Assembly: GCA_030428695.1 (NCBI GenBank)
Contig: JAUIEM010000051.1
Span: 1-33,448 of the forward strand
DNA from: a bacterium
GTDB taxonomy: Bacteria > Planctomycetota > J058 > JAJDCP01
Length of the DNA stretch: 33,448 nucleotides
Reading direction: 5' to 3'
Part shown: positions 8,424 through 17,719 of the stretch, one piece after another
Layout: each line of letters opens with the position of its first letter
Position numbering within the stretch: position 1 is the first letter of the stretch
The notes under the pieces: model-generated
Told to the model about the DNA's origin: nothing
Databases searched by the model: none
What the model saw: the letters and a program-made list of their open reading frames with translations, nothing else
Position numbers and translations under genes: made by a program

Positions 8424-9611
8424 ATGGCGTGGCGATCCCTGTGGCTGTGGATCGGCGCCGCCGCGCTGCTCGCGGGCGCGGTGGCGATCGGCTGGTGGTC
8501 CGGCCCGCCGCCCGTGTCCCCACCGCCCCCGACACCGGTCCCGACCCCGGAGCTGCGGGGAAGCTGGACCAGCTACCGCGGCGACGCCTCCCAGACCGGG
8601 CGGGGCGGCTCCCTGCCCGACGAGGCGCCGCGCGAGCGCTGGAGCTACGACGCGGGGCGCGGAATCCGCTCCTCGGCGGTGATCGACAGCGCGCGGGTGT
8701 TCGTCGGCTGCGACGACGGGCGCGTGCTCGCGCTGGACAGGGAAGACGGGACGCTGGTCTGGGAATACACGACGGGCGGGGCCGTCGAGGCGCCGCCGGT
8801 CCTGCTCGGCGGGCTGGTGATCGTCGGCGCGACCGACGGGCTGGTCTACGCCTTCGAGGCGGCGAGCGGCGAGGTGCGCTGGAAGGCCGAGACCGACGCG
8901 AAGATCACCGGCGGCGCGACGGCGCTCGGAGCGGACCGCGTGCTGGTTCCCTCCTACGACAATCTGCTGCACTGCCTCGAGGTCCAGACGGGCACCTCGC
9001 TCTGGACTTTCGAGACCCAGAGCCATTTGAATGCCCCTCCGACCGTCTGGGATGATAGGATCGTGTTCGGAGGGTGTGACGGATTTGTCTACATCATCGA
9101 CACATCCGGGCAGGAGCTCGGCACCATCGACCTCGGCGCCTACGTCGGCGCACCGATGGCTATCAGTGAGGGGGTCGCCTACGTAGGACAGTACGACAAC
9201 GCGTTCTTCGCGGTCGACCTCGCCTCCGTGGCGATCGCCTGGACGTACAGACATCGGAACTTCCCCTACCTCAGCCCGGCCGCGGTCGGCGACAGCCTGG
9301 TCGTGTTCGGAGGGGGGGATCGTCGGGTGCACGGCGTTCGTCGGAACGATGGCGAGGCGGTCTGGCGTTTCAAGACAGGAGCCCGGGTCGAGAGCGGGCC
9401 GCTGGTCTGTGGAGACAAGGTGCTGTGCGCCTCCCTGGACGGGCGGCTCTACGCGCTGGGCCTGGCCGACGGCGCGGAGCTCTGGTCGCTCGACCTCGGC
9501 GCGCCGCTGCTCGCCAGCCCGGCCCACGCCGGCGATGTCGTGGTGATCGGCAGCGAAGCCGGGCGCCTGTTCGCGTTCGATACACACGCAGGAGAAGACG
9601 GTGACGACTGA
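8424..9611 (+). CDS. Membrane-anchored PQQ-type beta-propeller protein
   Basis: The protein has 395 residues. An N-terminal signal anchor (residues 4-24) and a Pro-rich spacer are followed by a repeat domain spanning the rest. The PQQ-like blade motif recurs as DGTLVWEY, SGEVRWKAE, TGTSLWTFE, DGEAVWRFK and DGAELWSLD, each with the propeller tryptophan. Relatives include BamB-like scaffolds and quinoprotein-like domains; nothing here shows that PQQ is bound. It should sit on the outer side of the cytoplasmic membrane. ATG at 8424 has GAGG eight bases upstream. Its end overlaps the radical SAM gene by 11 bp, making it the first gene of the five-gene operon. A scaffold or sensor role for the operon product is inferred. 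Confidence 0.9.
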   Translation: MAWRSLWLWIGAAALLAGAVAIGWWSGPPPVSPPPPTPVPTPELRGSWTSYRGDASQTGRGGSLPDEAPRERWSYDAGRGIRSSAVIDSARVFVGCDDGRVLALDREDGTLVWEYTTGGAVEAPPVLLGGLVIVGATDGLVYAFEAASGEVRWKAETDAKITGGATALGADRVLVPSYDNLLHCLEVQTGTSLWTFETQSHLNAPPTVWDDRIVFGGCDGFVYIIDTSGQELGTIDLGAYVGAPMAISEGVAYVGQYDNAFFAVDLASVAIAWTYRHRNFPYLSPAAVGDSLVVFGGGDRRVHGVRRNDGEAVWRFKTGARVESGPLVCGDKVLCASLDGRLYALGLADGAELWSLDLGAPLLASPAHAGDVVVIGSEAGRLFAFDTHAGEDGDD

Positions 9612-10935
9612 CAACGAAACGCCCGCGACGACCGCCGAAAAGACGACCGGCGGCAACTACTTCGTCGCGAACTACCCGCCGTTCTCCTTCTGGGATGAGG
9701 CGAGCGTGTCCCTGGTCGAGGCCGCCCTCGACGCGCCCCCGGCGCCCGGCGCGCCGCTCGGCATCTACGCCCACATCCCGTTCTGCCGCAAGCGCTGCCA
9801 CTTCTGCTACTTCAAGGTCTACACCGGGAAGAGCTCCTCGGAGATCAAGGACTACCTCGACACGATGCTCAGCGAGGCCCGGCTCGCCGCCGAGCGGGCG
9901 GCGCTGCGCGGGCGCAAGCCGACCTTCGTCTACTTCGGGGGCGGCACGCCGAGCTACCTGTCGCGCTCCCAGCTCGAGTACCTGTTCAGCGGGCTGCAGG
10001 AGATCTTCCCCTGGGACGACGTCGAAGAGGTCACCTTCGAGTGCGAGCCGGGCACCCTGTCCGAGAAGAAGCTCGCCTTCCTGCAGGAATCCGGCGTCAC
10101 GCGCCTCAGCCTCGGGGTCGAGAGCTTCGACGGCGAGATCCTCGCGCAGAACAACCGCGCCCACAACGTCAAGGACATCGACAAGGCCTACGCGATCGCC
10201 GCGCGGCTCGGCTTCCCCCAGATCAACATCGACCTGATCGCGGGCATGCTCGGGGAGACGGACGAGCGCTGGAAACACTCGGTCGAGCGCACGCTCGAGC
10301 TCGCGCCGGACAGCGTGACGATCTACCAGATGGAGATCCCGTTCAACACGACGATCTTCCGCAACATGCGCGACAGCGGTGCGCTGACCGCGCCGGTCGC
10401 CGACTGGCCGACCAAGCGCCGCTGGGTCGGCGAGGCCTTCGACCGGCTCGAGGCCGCCGGCTACCGGATCGGCAGCGCCTACACCGCGATCAAGGAGAGC
10501 GACACGCCGACGCGCTTCCTGTACCGCGACGCCCTGTGGACCGGGGCCGACCTGTACGCCCTCGGCGTCGCCTCCTTCTCGCACGTCTCCGGGCACCACT
10601 TCCAGAACCACCGGGACGTGCGCGCGTACGGCTCCGCGATCGCCGACGGCCGCCTGCCGCTGGCGCGCGGCCTGCGTTTGACCGATGAAGAACGGCTGCT
10701 GCGCGAGTTCGTGCTGCAGCTCAAGCTCGGAAGGGTCGAGGTCGCTCGTTTCCGCGAACGCTTCGGCGTCGACATCCGCGAGCGCTTCGCCGCGCAGCTC
10801 TCTGCGCTGGCGGAGGAGGGGCTGCTCGCCGTCCGGGAGGAGAGCGTGGAGCTCGCGCGGGAGGGCCTGCTGCAGGTCGACTTCCTCCTGCATCGCTTCT
10901 TCCTCGACCGGCACCGCAACGCACCCTATGTGTGA
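9601..10935 (+). CDS. HemW/HemN-like radical SAM protein
   Basis: The protein has 444 residues. The cluster motif is C62-x3-C66-x2-C69 in AHIPFCRKRCHFCYFKVY, and GGGTP (113-117) is the SAM-binding glycine motif. The order HIPFC, YFGGGTPSYL, ECEPGT, RLSLGVESF and NIDLIAGM is the HemN/HemW superfamily pattern. The C-terminal wing domain (about 370-444) is also present. Family members are coproporphyrinogen dehydrogenases, haem chaperones (HemW), or radical enzymes of unknown substrate. The 20-50-residue N-terminal lead is longer than in typical HemW. The start is GTG at 9601, with AGGAG upstream. The position next to a halogenase-like enzyme argues for a tailoring role rather than haem synthesis, but that is inference. 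Confidence 0.88.
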   Translation: MTTDNETPATTAEKTTGGNYFVANYPPFSFWDEASVSLVEAALDAPPAPGAPLGIYAHIPFCRKRCHFCYFKVYTGKSSSEIKDYLDTMLSEARLAAERAALRGRKPTFVYFGGGTPSYLSRSQLEYLFSGLQEIFPWDDVEEVTFECEPGTLSEKKLAFLQESGVTRLSLGVESFDGEILAQNNRAHNVKDIDKAYAIAARLGFPQINIDLIAGMLGETDERWKHSVERTLELAPDSVTIYQMEIPFNTTIFRNMRDSGALTAPVADWPTKRRWVGEAFDRLEAAGYRIGSAYTAIKESDTPTRFLYRDALWTGADLYALGVASFSHVSGHHFQNHRDVRAYGSAIADGRLPLARGLRLTDEERLLREFVLQLKLGRVEVARFRERFGVDIRERFAAQLSALAEEGLLAVREESVELAREGLLQVDFLLHRFFLDRHRNAPYV

Positions 10936-10943
10936 GGGCCCCC

Positions 10944-12191
10944 ATGGCTGAAACGAATGGAGACTGGGACGCGATCGTGATCGGTGGGGGGCCGGCCGGT
11001 TCGACGGTCGCGACCCTCCTGGCCGAGGCGGGTCACCGCGTGTTCCTCGCCGAGCGCGGCCGCTTCCCCCGCTACCACATCGGCGAGTCGCTGCTGCCCG
11101 GCTGCTACGGCACCCTCGACCGGCTCGGGCTGTTGCCCGCGCTGGCGAGCTCGCGCTTCGTCAAGAAGTACAGCGTGCAGTTCGTCAGCCCCGAGGGGCA
11201 GGTCGCGGGCCCGTTCTACTTCACCCAGCACCTCGACGACGAGTCCGCCCAGACCTGGCAGGTCGTGCGCGCCGAGTTCGACCGCATGCTGCTCGACAAC
11301 GCCCGCGCCAAGGGCGTCCACGTCGTGACCGGCACCCGCGTGACCGGCCTCGATGTCGAGGACGGGCGGGTGGTCGGCGTGTCGATGAAGAACGGGGACG
11401 AGCAGGTGCGCAGCCAGCGCGCCAAGGTCGTGATCGACGCGAGCGGGCGCACCGCCGTCGCCGTCCGCCAGTTCGGCTGGCACGAGCCCAACCAGGACCT
11501 CGACCGCATCGCCCTGTGGACGTACATCCGCGGCGCCAAGCGCGACCCCGGCCTCGACGAGGGGGCGACGACCATCGCCTATCTGCCCGACAAGGGCTGG
11601 TTCTGGTACATCCCCCAGCCCGACGACCTCACCTCGGTCGGCGTGGTCGCCCGCCGCGACTACCTGTACCGCGAGCACCGCGACCTCGAGAAGATCTTCG
11701 CCCGCGAGGTCGCCTTCAACCCCTGGATCGCCGAGTATCTCGCGCCCGGCGAGGCGGTCGAGCCCTTCCGCGCGACCGGCAACTACTCCTACAGCAGCAA
11801 GCGCTACGGCTGCGACGGGCTGGTCCTGGTCGGCGACGCCTTCTCGTTCATCGACCCGGTGTTCTCGACCGGCATCTACCTCGCTCTGCGTGGCGGCGCG
11901 CTGTGCGCGGACGCGATCGACAAGGCCCTGCGGGAGGGCGACGTCTCGCTCCCGGCCTTCGCCGACTACGGCGAGAAGGTGTCGACGATGGTCGAGACCC
12001 TGCGCCGCCTGGTCTACGCCTTCTACGACCCGAACTTCAGCTTCGGCGAGCTGCTGCGCCGCTTCCCCGACGTGCGCCCCGACCTGACCGACTGCCTGGT
12101 CGGCAACGTCGAGCGCGACTTCGCCGCCCTGTGGTCCGCCCTCGGCGAGCTGACCGGTCCCCGCCACTGGCTGCCTGACGGCGTCGCCTGA
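10944..12191 (+). CDS. Flavin-dependent halogenase-like FAD oxidoreductase
   Basis: The protein has 415 residues. The dinucleotide-binding motif is GGGPAGS (14-20). FPRYHIGESLLP (41-52) is the segment typical of flavin-dependent halogenases. The halogenase signature WxWxIP is complete: W219-F-W221-Y-I-P224. K74 or K75 in RFVKKYSVQF is a candidate for the catalytic lysine. GDAFSFIDPVFSTG (297-310) is the second FAD motif. These enzymes use FADH2, O2 and halide to make HOCl, although many relatives of this subfamily are non-halogenating oxidoreductases. ATG at 10944 has GAGGG seven to eight bases upstream; a GTG at 10932 would add four residues but lacks its own site. The stop codon overlaps the next ATG by one base (TGATG). 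Confidence 0.88.
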   Translation: MAETNGDWDAIVIGGGPAGSTVATLLAEAGHRVFLAERGRFPRYHIGESLLPGCYGTLDRLGLLPALASSRFVKKYSVQFVSPEGQVAGPFYFTQHLDDESAQTWQVVRAEFDRMLLDNARAKGVHVVTGTRVTGLDVEDGRVVGVSMKNGDEQVRSQRAKVVIDASGRTAVAVRQFGWHEPNQDLDRIALWTYIRGAKRDPGLDEGATTIAYLPDKGWFWYIPQPDDLTSVGVVARRDYLYREHRDLEKIFAREVAFNPWIAEYLAPGEAVEPFRATGNYSYSSKRYGCDGLVLVGDAFSFIDPVFSTGIYLALRGGALCADAIDKALREGDVSLPAFADYGEKVSTMVETLRRLVYAFYDPNFSFGELLRRFPDVRPDLTDCLVGNVERDFAALWSALGELTGPRHWLPDGVA

Positions 12192-14278
12192 TGCGCATCG
12201 CCCAGCTGACCCCCGGCACGGGCAGCTACCACTGCGGCTCCTGCCTGCGCGACCACGCCCTGGTCCGGGGGCTGCGCGCCCACGGCCACGAGGTGCTGCT
12301 CGTCCCCCTGTACCTGCCGCTGGTGCTCGACAGCGAGCGGGAGACCGAGCAGGCGCCCCTGTTCTTCGGCGGCATCAACGTCTACCTGCAGGAGAAGAGC
12401 GGGCTGTTCCGCCATACCCCCCGCTGGCTCGACGCCCTGCTCGACCGCCCCGGCCTGCTGCGCTGGGCGGCGCGCCGCTCCGGCATGGCCGACGCCGGGT
12501 CGGTCGGGGCCCTGACCGTGTCGATGCTGCGCGGCCGCGAGGGGCATCAGCACAAGGAGCTGACCCGCCTGCGCGAGTGGCTGCACGACCTCCAGCCCGA
12601 CGTCGTCAGCATCTCGAACTCGATGCTGCTCGGCCTGCTCGACGCGGTGCCGCCCGGGGCCCGGGCGATCGTCTCCCTGCAGGGCGAGCACGGCTTCCTC
12701 GACGGGCTGGTCGAGCCCTACCGCGCGCAGGCCTGGCAGCTGGTGCGCGAGCGCGCCCGCCAGGCGGCGGCGGTCATCGCGCCGAGCCGCTACTACGCCG
12801 GGCTGATGGGCGAGCGCCTGGCCCTGGCGGAGGAGCGCCTGCACGTCGTCCCGAACGGGGTCGAGCTCGACGACCTGACGCCGGCCGCGCCGTCGGCGCC
12901 GACCATCGGCTTCCTGTCGCGGATGTGCGCGGACAAGGGCCTCGACACGCTGGTCGACGCCTTCTGCGCCCTGGCGCCCCGCTTCGAGGGGCTGCGGCTG
13001 CGGGTGGCGGGGGCGCAGATCGCCGAGGACCTGCCCTTCGTCGCCGCCCAGCAGGCCAAGCTCGCGGCGGCGGGGCTGGCCGGGCGGGCGGAGCTCCTGC
13101 CGAACATCTCGCGGGCCGAGAAGGCGGAGTTCCTGCGCTCGCTGAGCGTGCTGTCGGTGCCGGCGCTGTACGGCGAGGCCTTCGGGCTCTATGTGATCGA
13201 GGCCCTCGCGGCCGGGGTGCCGGTCGTGCAGCCCCGCCACGGAGCCTTCCCCGAGCTGGTCGAGGCGACCGGCGGCGGGCTGGTGTACGATCCGGAGGAG
13301 GGTCCGGAGGCAGCGCTCGCCGCGCTGCTCTCCGACCCCGAGCGCGCGCGGGCCCTCGGCGCGGCCGGGCGCGAGGCGGTGCTGGCGCGGCACGCGCCGG
13401 AGGCGTTCGCGCGGTCGATGGCGGAGGTGTTGACGATGGTCGGGGAACTTCCGGATGCGGGCGACGACGCCCCGGTGCTCGCCCTCGAGGGGGTGACGAA
13501 GAGCTTCGCCAGCGGGCGCGGGCGGCTCGAGGTGCTGCGCGGGGTCGACCTCGTGCTGCGGGCGGGGGAGAGCGTCGCGATCACCGGGCCGTCGGGCTGC
13601 GGGAAGAGCACGCTGCTGACCATCGCCGGCCTGCTCGAGGAGCCGAGCGCCGGCCGCGTGCGCTTCCGCGGCCGGGAGGTGCCCGTCGACGACGCCGAGG
13701 CCCGCGCCCGCTTCCGCAACCAGCGGCTCGGCTTCGTCTTCCAGGAGCACCACCTGCTGCCCCAGCTCAGCGCCCTCGAGAACGTGCTCGTGCCCGCGCT
13801 CGCGCACGCCTCCACGGTCCCGGAGGAGGTCGAGGCGCGCGCCCGCAAGCTGCTCGAGCGGGTCGGCCTGGGCGGCCGCCTCGAGCACCGGCCCGGCGAG
13901 CTGTCGGGCGGCGAGCGCCAGCGGGTGGCGGTGTGCCGGGCGCTGGTGCTGCGGCCCGACCTCGTGCTCGCCGACGAGCCGACCGGCGCCCTCGATCGGG
14001 TCAGCGCCGACGGCCTGGTCGAGCTGCTGGTCGCGCTGCACGAGGAGGAAAAGAACGCGCTGATCGTCGTCACCCACGCCCCCCACGTCGCCGCCCGGAT
14101 GGACCGCGAGCTGCGGCTGCTCGAGGGGGGGCTGCGCGGGGAAGAAGCGGGGGAAGTGTCGGAAGCGCCGGGCTACGAGCGCCGCGACTCCTCCTTCCCG
14201 CCCCTGGAGGCCCGCGCCCCGGACCCGAAGAGCACCTCCAACCCCGACATCGCCGACCCCGGGGGCGCGCCGCGATGA
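12191..14278 (+). CDS. Fusion of GT4-type glycosyltransferase and ABC transporter ATPase
   Basis: The single uninterrupted frame codes for 695 residues. Residues 1-415 form a GT-B glycosyltransferase: a short Gly motif (GTGSYHCGSC, 9-18), PSRYYA, PNGVE (221-225) and the EX7E donor motif E329 to E337 (EAFGLYVIE). Residues 428-650 form an ABC ATPase of the LolD/MacB type: Walker A GPSGCGKST (466-474), Q518, signature LSGGE (571-575), Walker B LVLADEP (591-597) and H-loop H629. A hydrophilic Pro/Ser-rich tail follows. An in-frame ATG lies near the domain joint (residue 416), so a separate ATPase could also be made. The gene overlaps the permease gene by four bases (ATGA). The fusion suggests that the glycosylated product and the transported substrate are the same molecule (inference). 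Confidence 0.9.
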   Translation: MRIAQLTPGTGSYHCGSCLRDHALVRGLRAHGHEVLLVPLYLPLVLDSERETEQAPLFFGGINVYLQEKSGLFRHTPRWLDALLDRPGLLRWAARRSGMADAGSVGALTVSMLRGREGHQHKELTRLREWLHDLQPDVVSISNSMLLGLLDAVPPGARAIVSLQGEHGFLDGLVEPYRAQAWQLVRERARQAAAVIAPSRYYAGLMGERLALAEERLHVVPNGVELDDLTPAAPSAPTIGFLSRMCADKGLDTLVDAFCALAPRFEGLRLRVAGAQIAEDLPFVAAQQAKLAAAGLAGRAELLPNISRAEKAEFLRSLSVLSVPALYGEAFGLYVIEALAAGVPVVQPRHGAFPELVEATGGGLVYDPEEGPEAALAALLSDPERARALGAAGREAVLARHAPEAFARSMAEVLTMVGELPDAGDDAPVLALEGVTKSFASGRGRLEVLRGVDLVLRAGESVAITGPSGCGKSTLLTIAGLLEEPSAGRVRFRGREVPVDDAEARARFRNQRLGFVFQEHHLLPQLSALENVLVPALAHASTVPEEVEARARKLLERVGLGGRLEHRPGELSGGERQRVAVCRALVLRPDLVLADEPTGALDRVSADGLVELLVALHEEEKNALIVVTHAPHVAARMDRELRLLEGGLRGEEAGEVSEAPGYERRDSSFPPLEARAPDPKSTSNPDIADPGGAPR

Positions 14279-17200
14279 AGACCGGCCGGCTGGTCTCCCG
14301 CGGGCTGCGCTTCTACTGGCGCACCCACCTCGCGGTCTTCGCGGGGGTGGTGCTGTGCGCCGCGATCCTCAGCGGGGCGCTGCTGGTCGGCGACTCGGTG
14401 CGCGACAGCCTGCGCGGGCTCGCCTTGCTGCGCCTCGGCCGCACCGGCCACGTGATCAGCGCCGGGGAGCGCTTCTTCCGCGCCGCCCTCGCCGACGAGC
14501 TCGGCGCCGACGCCGGCGTGGCGAGCGCCGCGGTGTTGTACGCCCCGGGGGTGCCGGCTGAAGGGGCGGGGCAGGTCGACGTCTACGGGGTGACGGCGGA
14601 GTTCTTCGCCCTGTGCCGGGAAGGGGCGCCGCCGGTCGCGCCCCCCGGGCCCGGCGAGGTGCTGCTCGGCGAGCGCCTCGCCGCGCGCCTCGGCCTCGGT
14701 CCGGGGGACGACCTGCAGCTGCGCTTCGAGCGGCCGAGCGCCCTGACCCGCGAGGTCGGCCTGGTGCCGGCGACCGGGCGCACCGCCGCCCTGCGGCTGA
14801 CGGTGCGGGAGCTCGTGCCGGACGCCGCCCTCGGGCGCTTCTCCCTGCGGGCCGAGCAGCTCCCGCCGCTCAACGCCTTCGTCGCCCGGGAGGAGCTCGC
14901 CGCGGCTCTCGAGCGCGAGGGCCGCGCGAACCTGCTGCTGCTCGCCGAGGGGGCGCGGACGGCGGCCCTGGAGGAGGCGCTCGAGGCGCGCTGGCGGCCG
15001 GAGGACGTCGACCTCTCCGTGCGCCGGGTCGCCGAGCGGCCGTGGCTGGAGCTGCGCAGCGACCGGGTCTTCCTCGACTCCGCCGTCGCCGCCGTCGGGC
15101 CGCGCCTGGCCCCCGGCTGCGAGGGGGTGCTCGGCTACCTGGTCAACGCGCTCGCCGCCGGGGAGCGCGCGGTGCCGTACGCCTTCGTCGTCGGCCTCGA
15201 CGGGGCGCTGCCGCTCGCTCCCGGCGACGGGCTGGTCGCCAGCGACTGGCTCGCCGGCCAGCTCGGGGTCGCCCCGGGGGACAGCGTCGCGCTCTCCTAC
15301 TACGCGGTCGGGCCGGAGCGCCGGCTCGAGGAGCGCTCCCTGCGCATGGAAGTGACCGGCACCTGCCCGGTGACGGTCGGGGATCCCGCCCTCGCGCCGG
15401 AGCTGCCCGGGCTGACCGGGAAGGACACTTGCAGCGACTGGGATCCGGGCCTACCGGTCGACCTCGGCAAGATCCGCGAGGAGGACGAGAAGTTCTGGGA
15501 GGACCACGGCGCGACCCCCAAGGCCTACGTCTCCCTCGCGCGCGCCCAGGAGCTGTGGCGGAACGACTGGGGCGCCCACACCGCGCTGCGCTTTCCCCTA
15601 CGCGGCTCCGCCGACAGCCTCGAGGCGCAACTGCGCGCCGGCCTGCGGCGCGAGCTGGCCGCCCGGGACTTCGGCTTCGAGGTGCGCGACGTGCGCGCGG
15701 CCGCGCTCACGGCCGCCGATCCGACCACCGACTTCGGGCAGCTGTTCGGCGGCCTGAGCTTCTTCCTGATCCTGTCGGCGCTGTTCCTGGTCGGCCTGCT
15801 GTTCGCCTTCGGCGTCGAGCAGCGCCTCGCCGAGCTCGGCACCCTCGGCGCCCTCGGCTTCCCCGCCCGCCGCCTGCGCCGCCTGCTGACCGTCGAGGGC
15901 GCGGCCCTCGCCCTCCTCGGCAGCCTGCTCGGGGCCCTGCTCGGCGCCGGCTACGCCCTGCTCGTGCTCGGCGGCCTGCGCGGCGTGTGGCGGGGCGCCG
16001 TCGGCACCGACGCCCTCGCCCTCAGCGTGCGGCCCCTGTCCCTGGCCATCGGCGCCGTCGCCGCCGCCCTGGTCGCCCTCGGCACGATGCGCTGGGTGCT
16101 GCGCAAGGCCCTGCGCCTGTCCCCCCAGGAGCTGCTGCGCCGCCGCGCGACCCTGCCCCTGACGGCCGCGAGCGGCGGGCGCCGCAAGCTGTTCGCCGGG
16201 CTCGCCGCGGCCGGGGCCCTGGTCATGGCGGGGCTGGGAGCGAGCGGAAGCGGCGGCGCGGGCCTGTTCTTCGGGGCGGGGGCCCTGCTGCTGACCGCGC
16301 TCCTGTGCTGGCCGGATGCGGCGCCGGGCCAGCGCACCCGCCTGCGCTTGCCCGACCTGCGCGCGAGCCCCCGCGCCGGCGGTCGCCGCACGGTGACGCG
16401 GGTGACCCTGGCCATCGGCGTCTTCCTGGTCTTCGCGGTCGGCGCCAACCGCCGCGCGGTGCCCGACCCGCGCGAGAAGCAGTCCGGCACCGGCGGCTTC
16501 GCCCTGCTGGTCGAGACCACCCGCCCGGTGCTGCACGACCTCAACGAGGCGGCCGGCCGCGAGGTCGAGCTCGCGGTCGACGCCGACTTCGCCGGCGTGC
16601 AGGTCGTGCCCCTGCGGGTCGGCGGCGGCGAGGACGCGAGCTGCCTCAACCTCAACCGGGTCGCGCGCCCCCGGCTGCTCGGCGTCGCCCCGGAGGAGCT
16701 GCGCGGACGCTTCCGCTTCGCCTCCTCGCAGACCGCGACCGACGATCCCTGGAGCCTGCTCGCGCGTCCCCTGCCGGCCGACAGCGTCGATGTCGTGCCC
16801 GTGATCGCCGACGAGAACACCGTGCTCTGGTCCCTCGGCCTCGGTCTCGGCTCGCGCATCGCCTACACGGACGAGCGCGGGCGCCCCTTCGAGGTCGAGA
16901 TCGTCGCGATGCTGTCCGGCTCGATGCTGCAGGGCAGCCTGCTGCTCGCCGACGCCGCCTTCCGCGCCCGCTTCCCCTCGACCGAGGGGGCGCGCCAGCT
17001 GCTCGTCGAGGTCCCGCCCGCGCGCGTCGAGGACTTCGCCGCCGCCCTGCGCCGGGGCCTGCGCGACCACGGCGCCGAGGTCACCCCGGCCCCGGAGCGG
17101 CTGGCGGCCCTGTTCGCGGTCGAGAACACCTACCTCGCGATCTTCCTGACCCTCGGCGGCCTCGCCCTGCTGCTCGGCACCGTCGGGGTCGGCATCGTCG

Positions 17201-17502
17201 TCGTCCGCACCGTCCTCGAGAGCCGCGCCGAGCTCGCCCTGCTCGCCGCCCTCGGCTTCACCCGCGCCCGCCTCGAGCGCCTGCTGCTCGGCGAGCACGG
17301 CCGGGTCGTCGCGAGCGCCCTCCTGTACGGCCTGCTCGCCGCCGCGCTCGCCGCCTTCCCCGCCCTGCAGGCCGGCACCCTGCCGCTCCTCGGCCTGGCG
17401 CTGTGGGCTCTCGGCATCGCCCTGTCGAGCTTCCTGTGGGTGCTGGTCGCCGTCCGCCTCGCCAGCCGCGGGCGGTTGCTGGCGGCGCTGCGGGCGGAGT
17501 GA
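14275..17502 (+). CDS. Large FtsX/MacB-type ABC transporter permease
   Basis: The protein has 1075 residues. The first membrane helix (about 18-38) is followed by a large extracytoplasmic region (about 40-485). Four or five more helices follow (about 491-513, 543-567, 588-608 and 639-680), then one at about 710-726, a second outer domain (about 730-950), and three C-terminal helices (952-981, 1011-1032, 1038-1062). This doubled layout is that of type VII (LolC/E, MacB, YbbP-like) permeases, which pull lipids or proteins from the membrane rather than moving them through a channel. It is the obvious partner of the fused ATPase. It starts inside the stop codon of the fusion gene and ends the operon. 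ATG is at 14275. Confidence 0.9.
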   Translation: MKTGRLVSRGLRFYWRTHLAVFAGVVLCAAILSGALLVGDSVRDSLRGLALLRLGRTGHVISAGERFFRAALADELGADAGVASAAVLYAPGVPAEGAGQVDVYGVTAEFFALCREGAPPVAPPGPGEVLLGERLAARLGLGPGDDLQLRFERPSALTREVGLVPATGRTAALRLTVRELVPDAALGRFSLRAEQLPPLNAFVAREELAAALEREGRANLLLLAEGARTAALEEALEARWRPEDVDLSVRRVAERPWLELRSDRVFLDSAVAAVGPRLAPGCEGVLGYLVNALAAGERAVPYAFVVGLDGALPLAPGDGLVASDWLAGQLGVAPGDSVALSYYAVGPERRLEERSLRMEVTGTCPVTVGDPALAPELPGLTGKDTCSDWDPGLPVDLGKIREEDEKFWEDHGATPKAYVSLARAQELWRNDWGAHTALRFPLRGSADSLEAQLRAGLRRELAARDFGFEVRDVRAAALTAADPTTDFGQLFGGLSFFLILSALFLVGLLFAFGVEQRLAELGTLGALGFPARRLRRLLTVEGAALALLGSLLGALLGAGYALLVLGGLRGVWRGAVGTDALALSVRPLSLAIGAVAAALVALGTMRWVLRKALRLSPQELLRRRATLPLTAASGGRRKLFAGLAAAGALVMAGLGASGSGGAGLFFGAGALLLTALLCWPDAAPGQRTRLRLPDLRASPRAGGRRTVTRVTLAIGVFLVFAVGANRRAVPDPREKQSGTGGFALLVETTRPVLHDLNEAAGREVELAVDADFAGVQVVPLRVGGGEDASCLNLNRVARPRLLGVAPEELRGRFRFASSQTATDDPWSLLARPLPADSVDVVPVIADENTVLWSLGLGLGSRIAYTDERGRPFEVEIVAMLSGSMLQGSLLLADAAFRARFPSTEGARQLLVEVPPARVEDFAAALRRGLRDHGAEVTPAPERLAALFAVENTYLAIFLTLGGLALLLGTVGVGIVVVRTVLESRAELALLAALGFTRARLERLLLGEHGRVVASALLYGLLAAALAAFPALQAGTLPLLGLALWALGIALSSFLWVLVAVRLASRGRLLAALRAE

Positions 17503-17719
17503 GGGGGGGGCATCAAACGGGCGGGGGCGCGCCTCCTCACCCCTCGCGCCCACGGGGAGCCGGTACGACGAGTGCCCTTCCGTCCAGATTTTCCGGTTTT
17601 TCTGCCGCGCCGTAACCCCTTCAGCTCCAGGTAGGCATCGAGCGGTGCGCGGGGCGGTCTCGTGGACGGCGTTGTCCGCGGGAACCGCGAACGACGCGCC
17701 GGCTCGTGAAGGAGGGACC
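17503..17719. other. Spacer of 217 bp after the five-gene operon
   Basis: A 7-bp stem (gggcgcg 17525-17531, cgcgccc 17545-17551, 13-nt loop) follows the permease stop codon, and T-rich stretches lie about 35-45 bp further on (around 17587-17600). It may be a weak terminator, but the T-tract is not adjacent to the stem. Confidence 0.3.
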
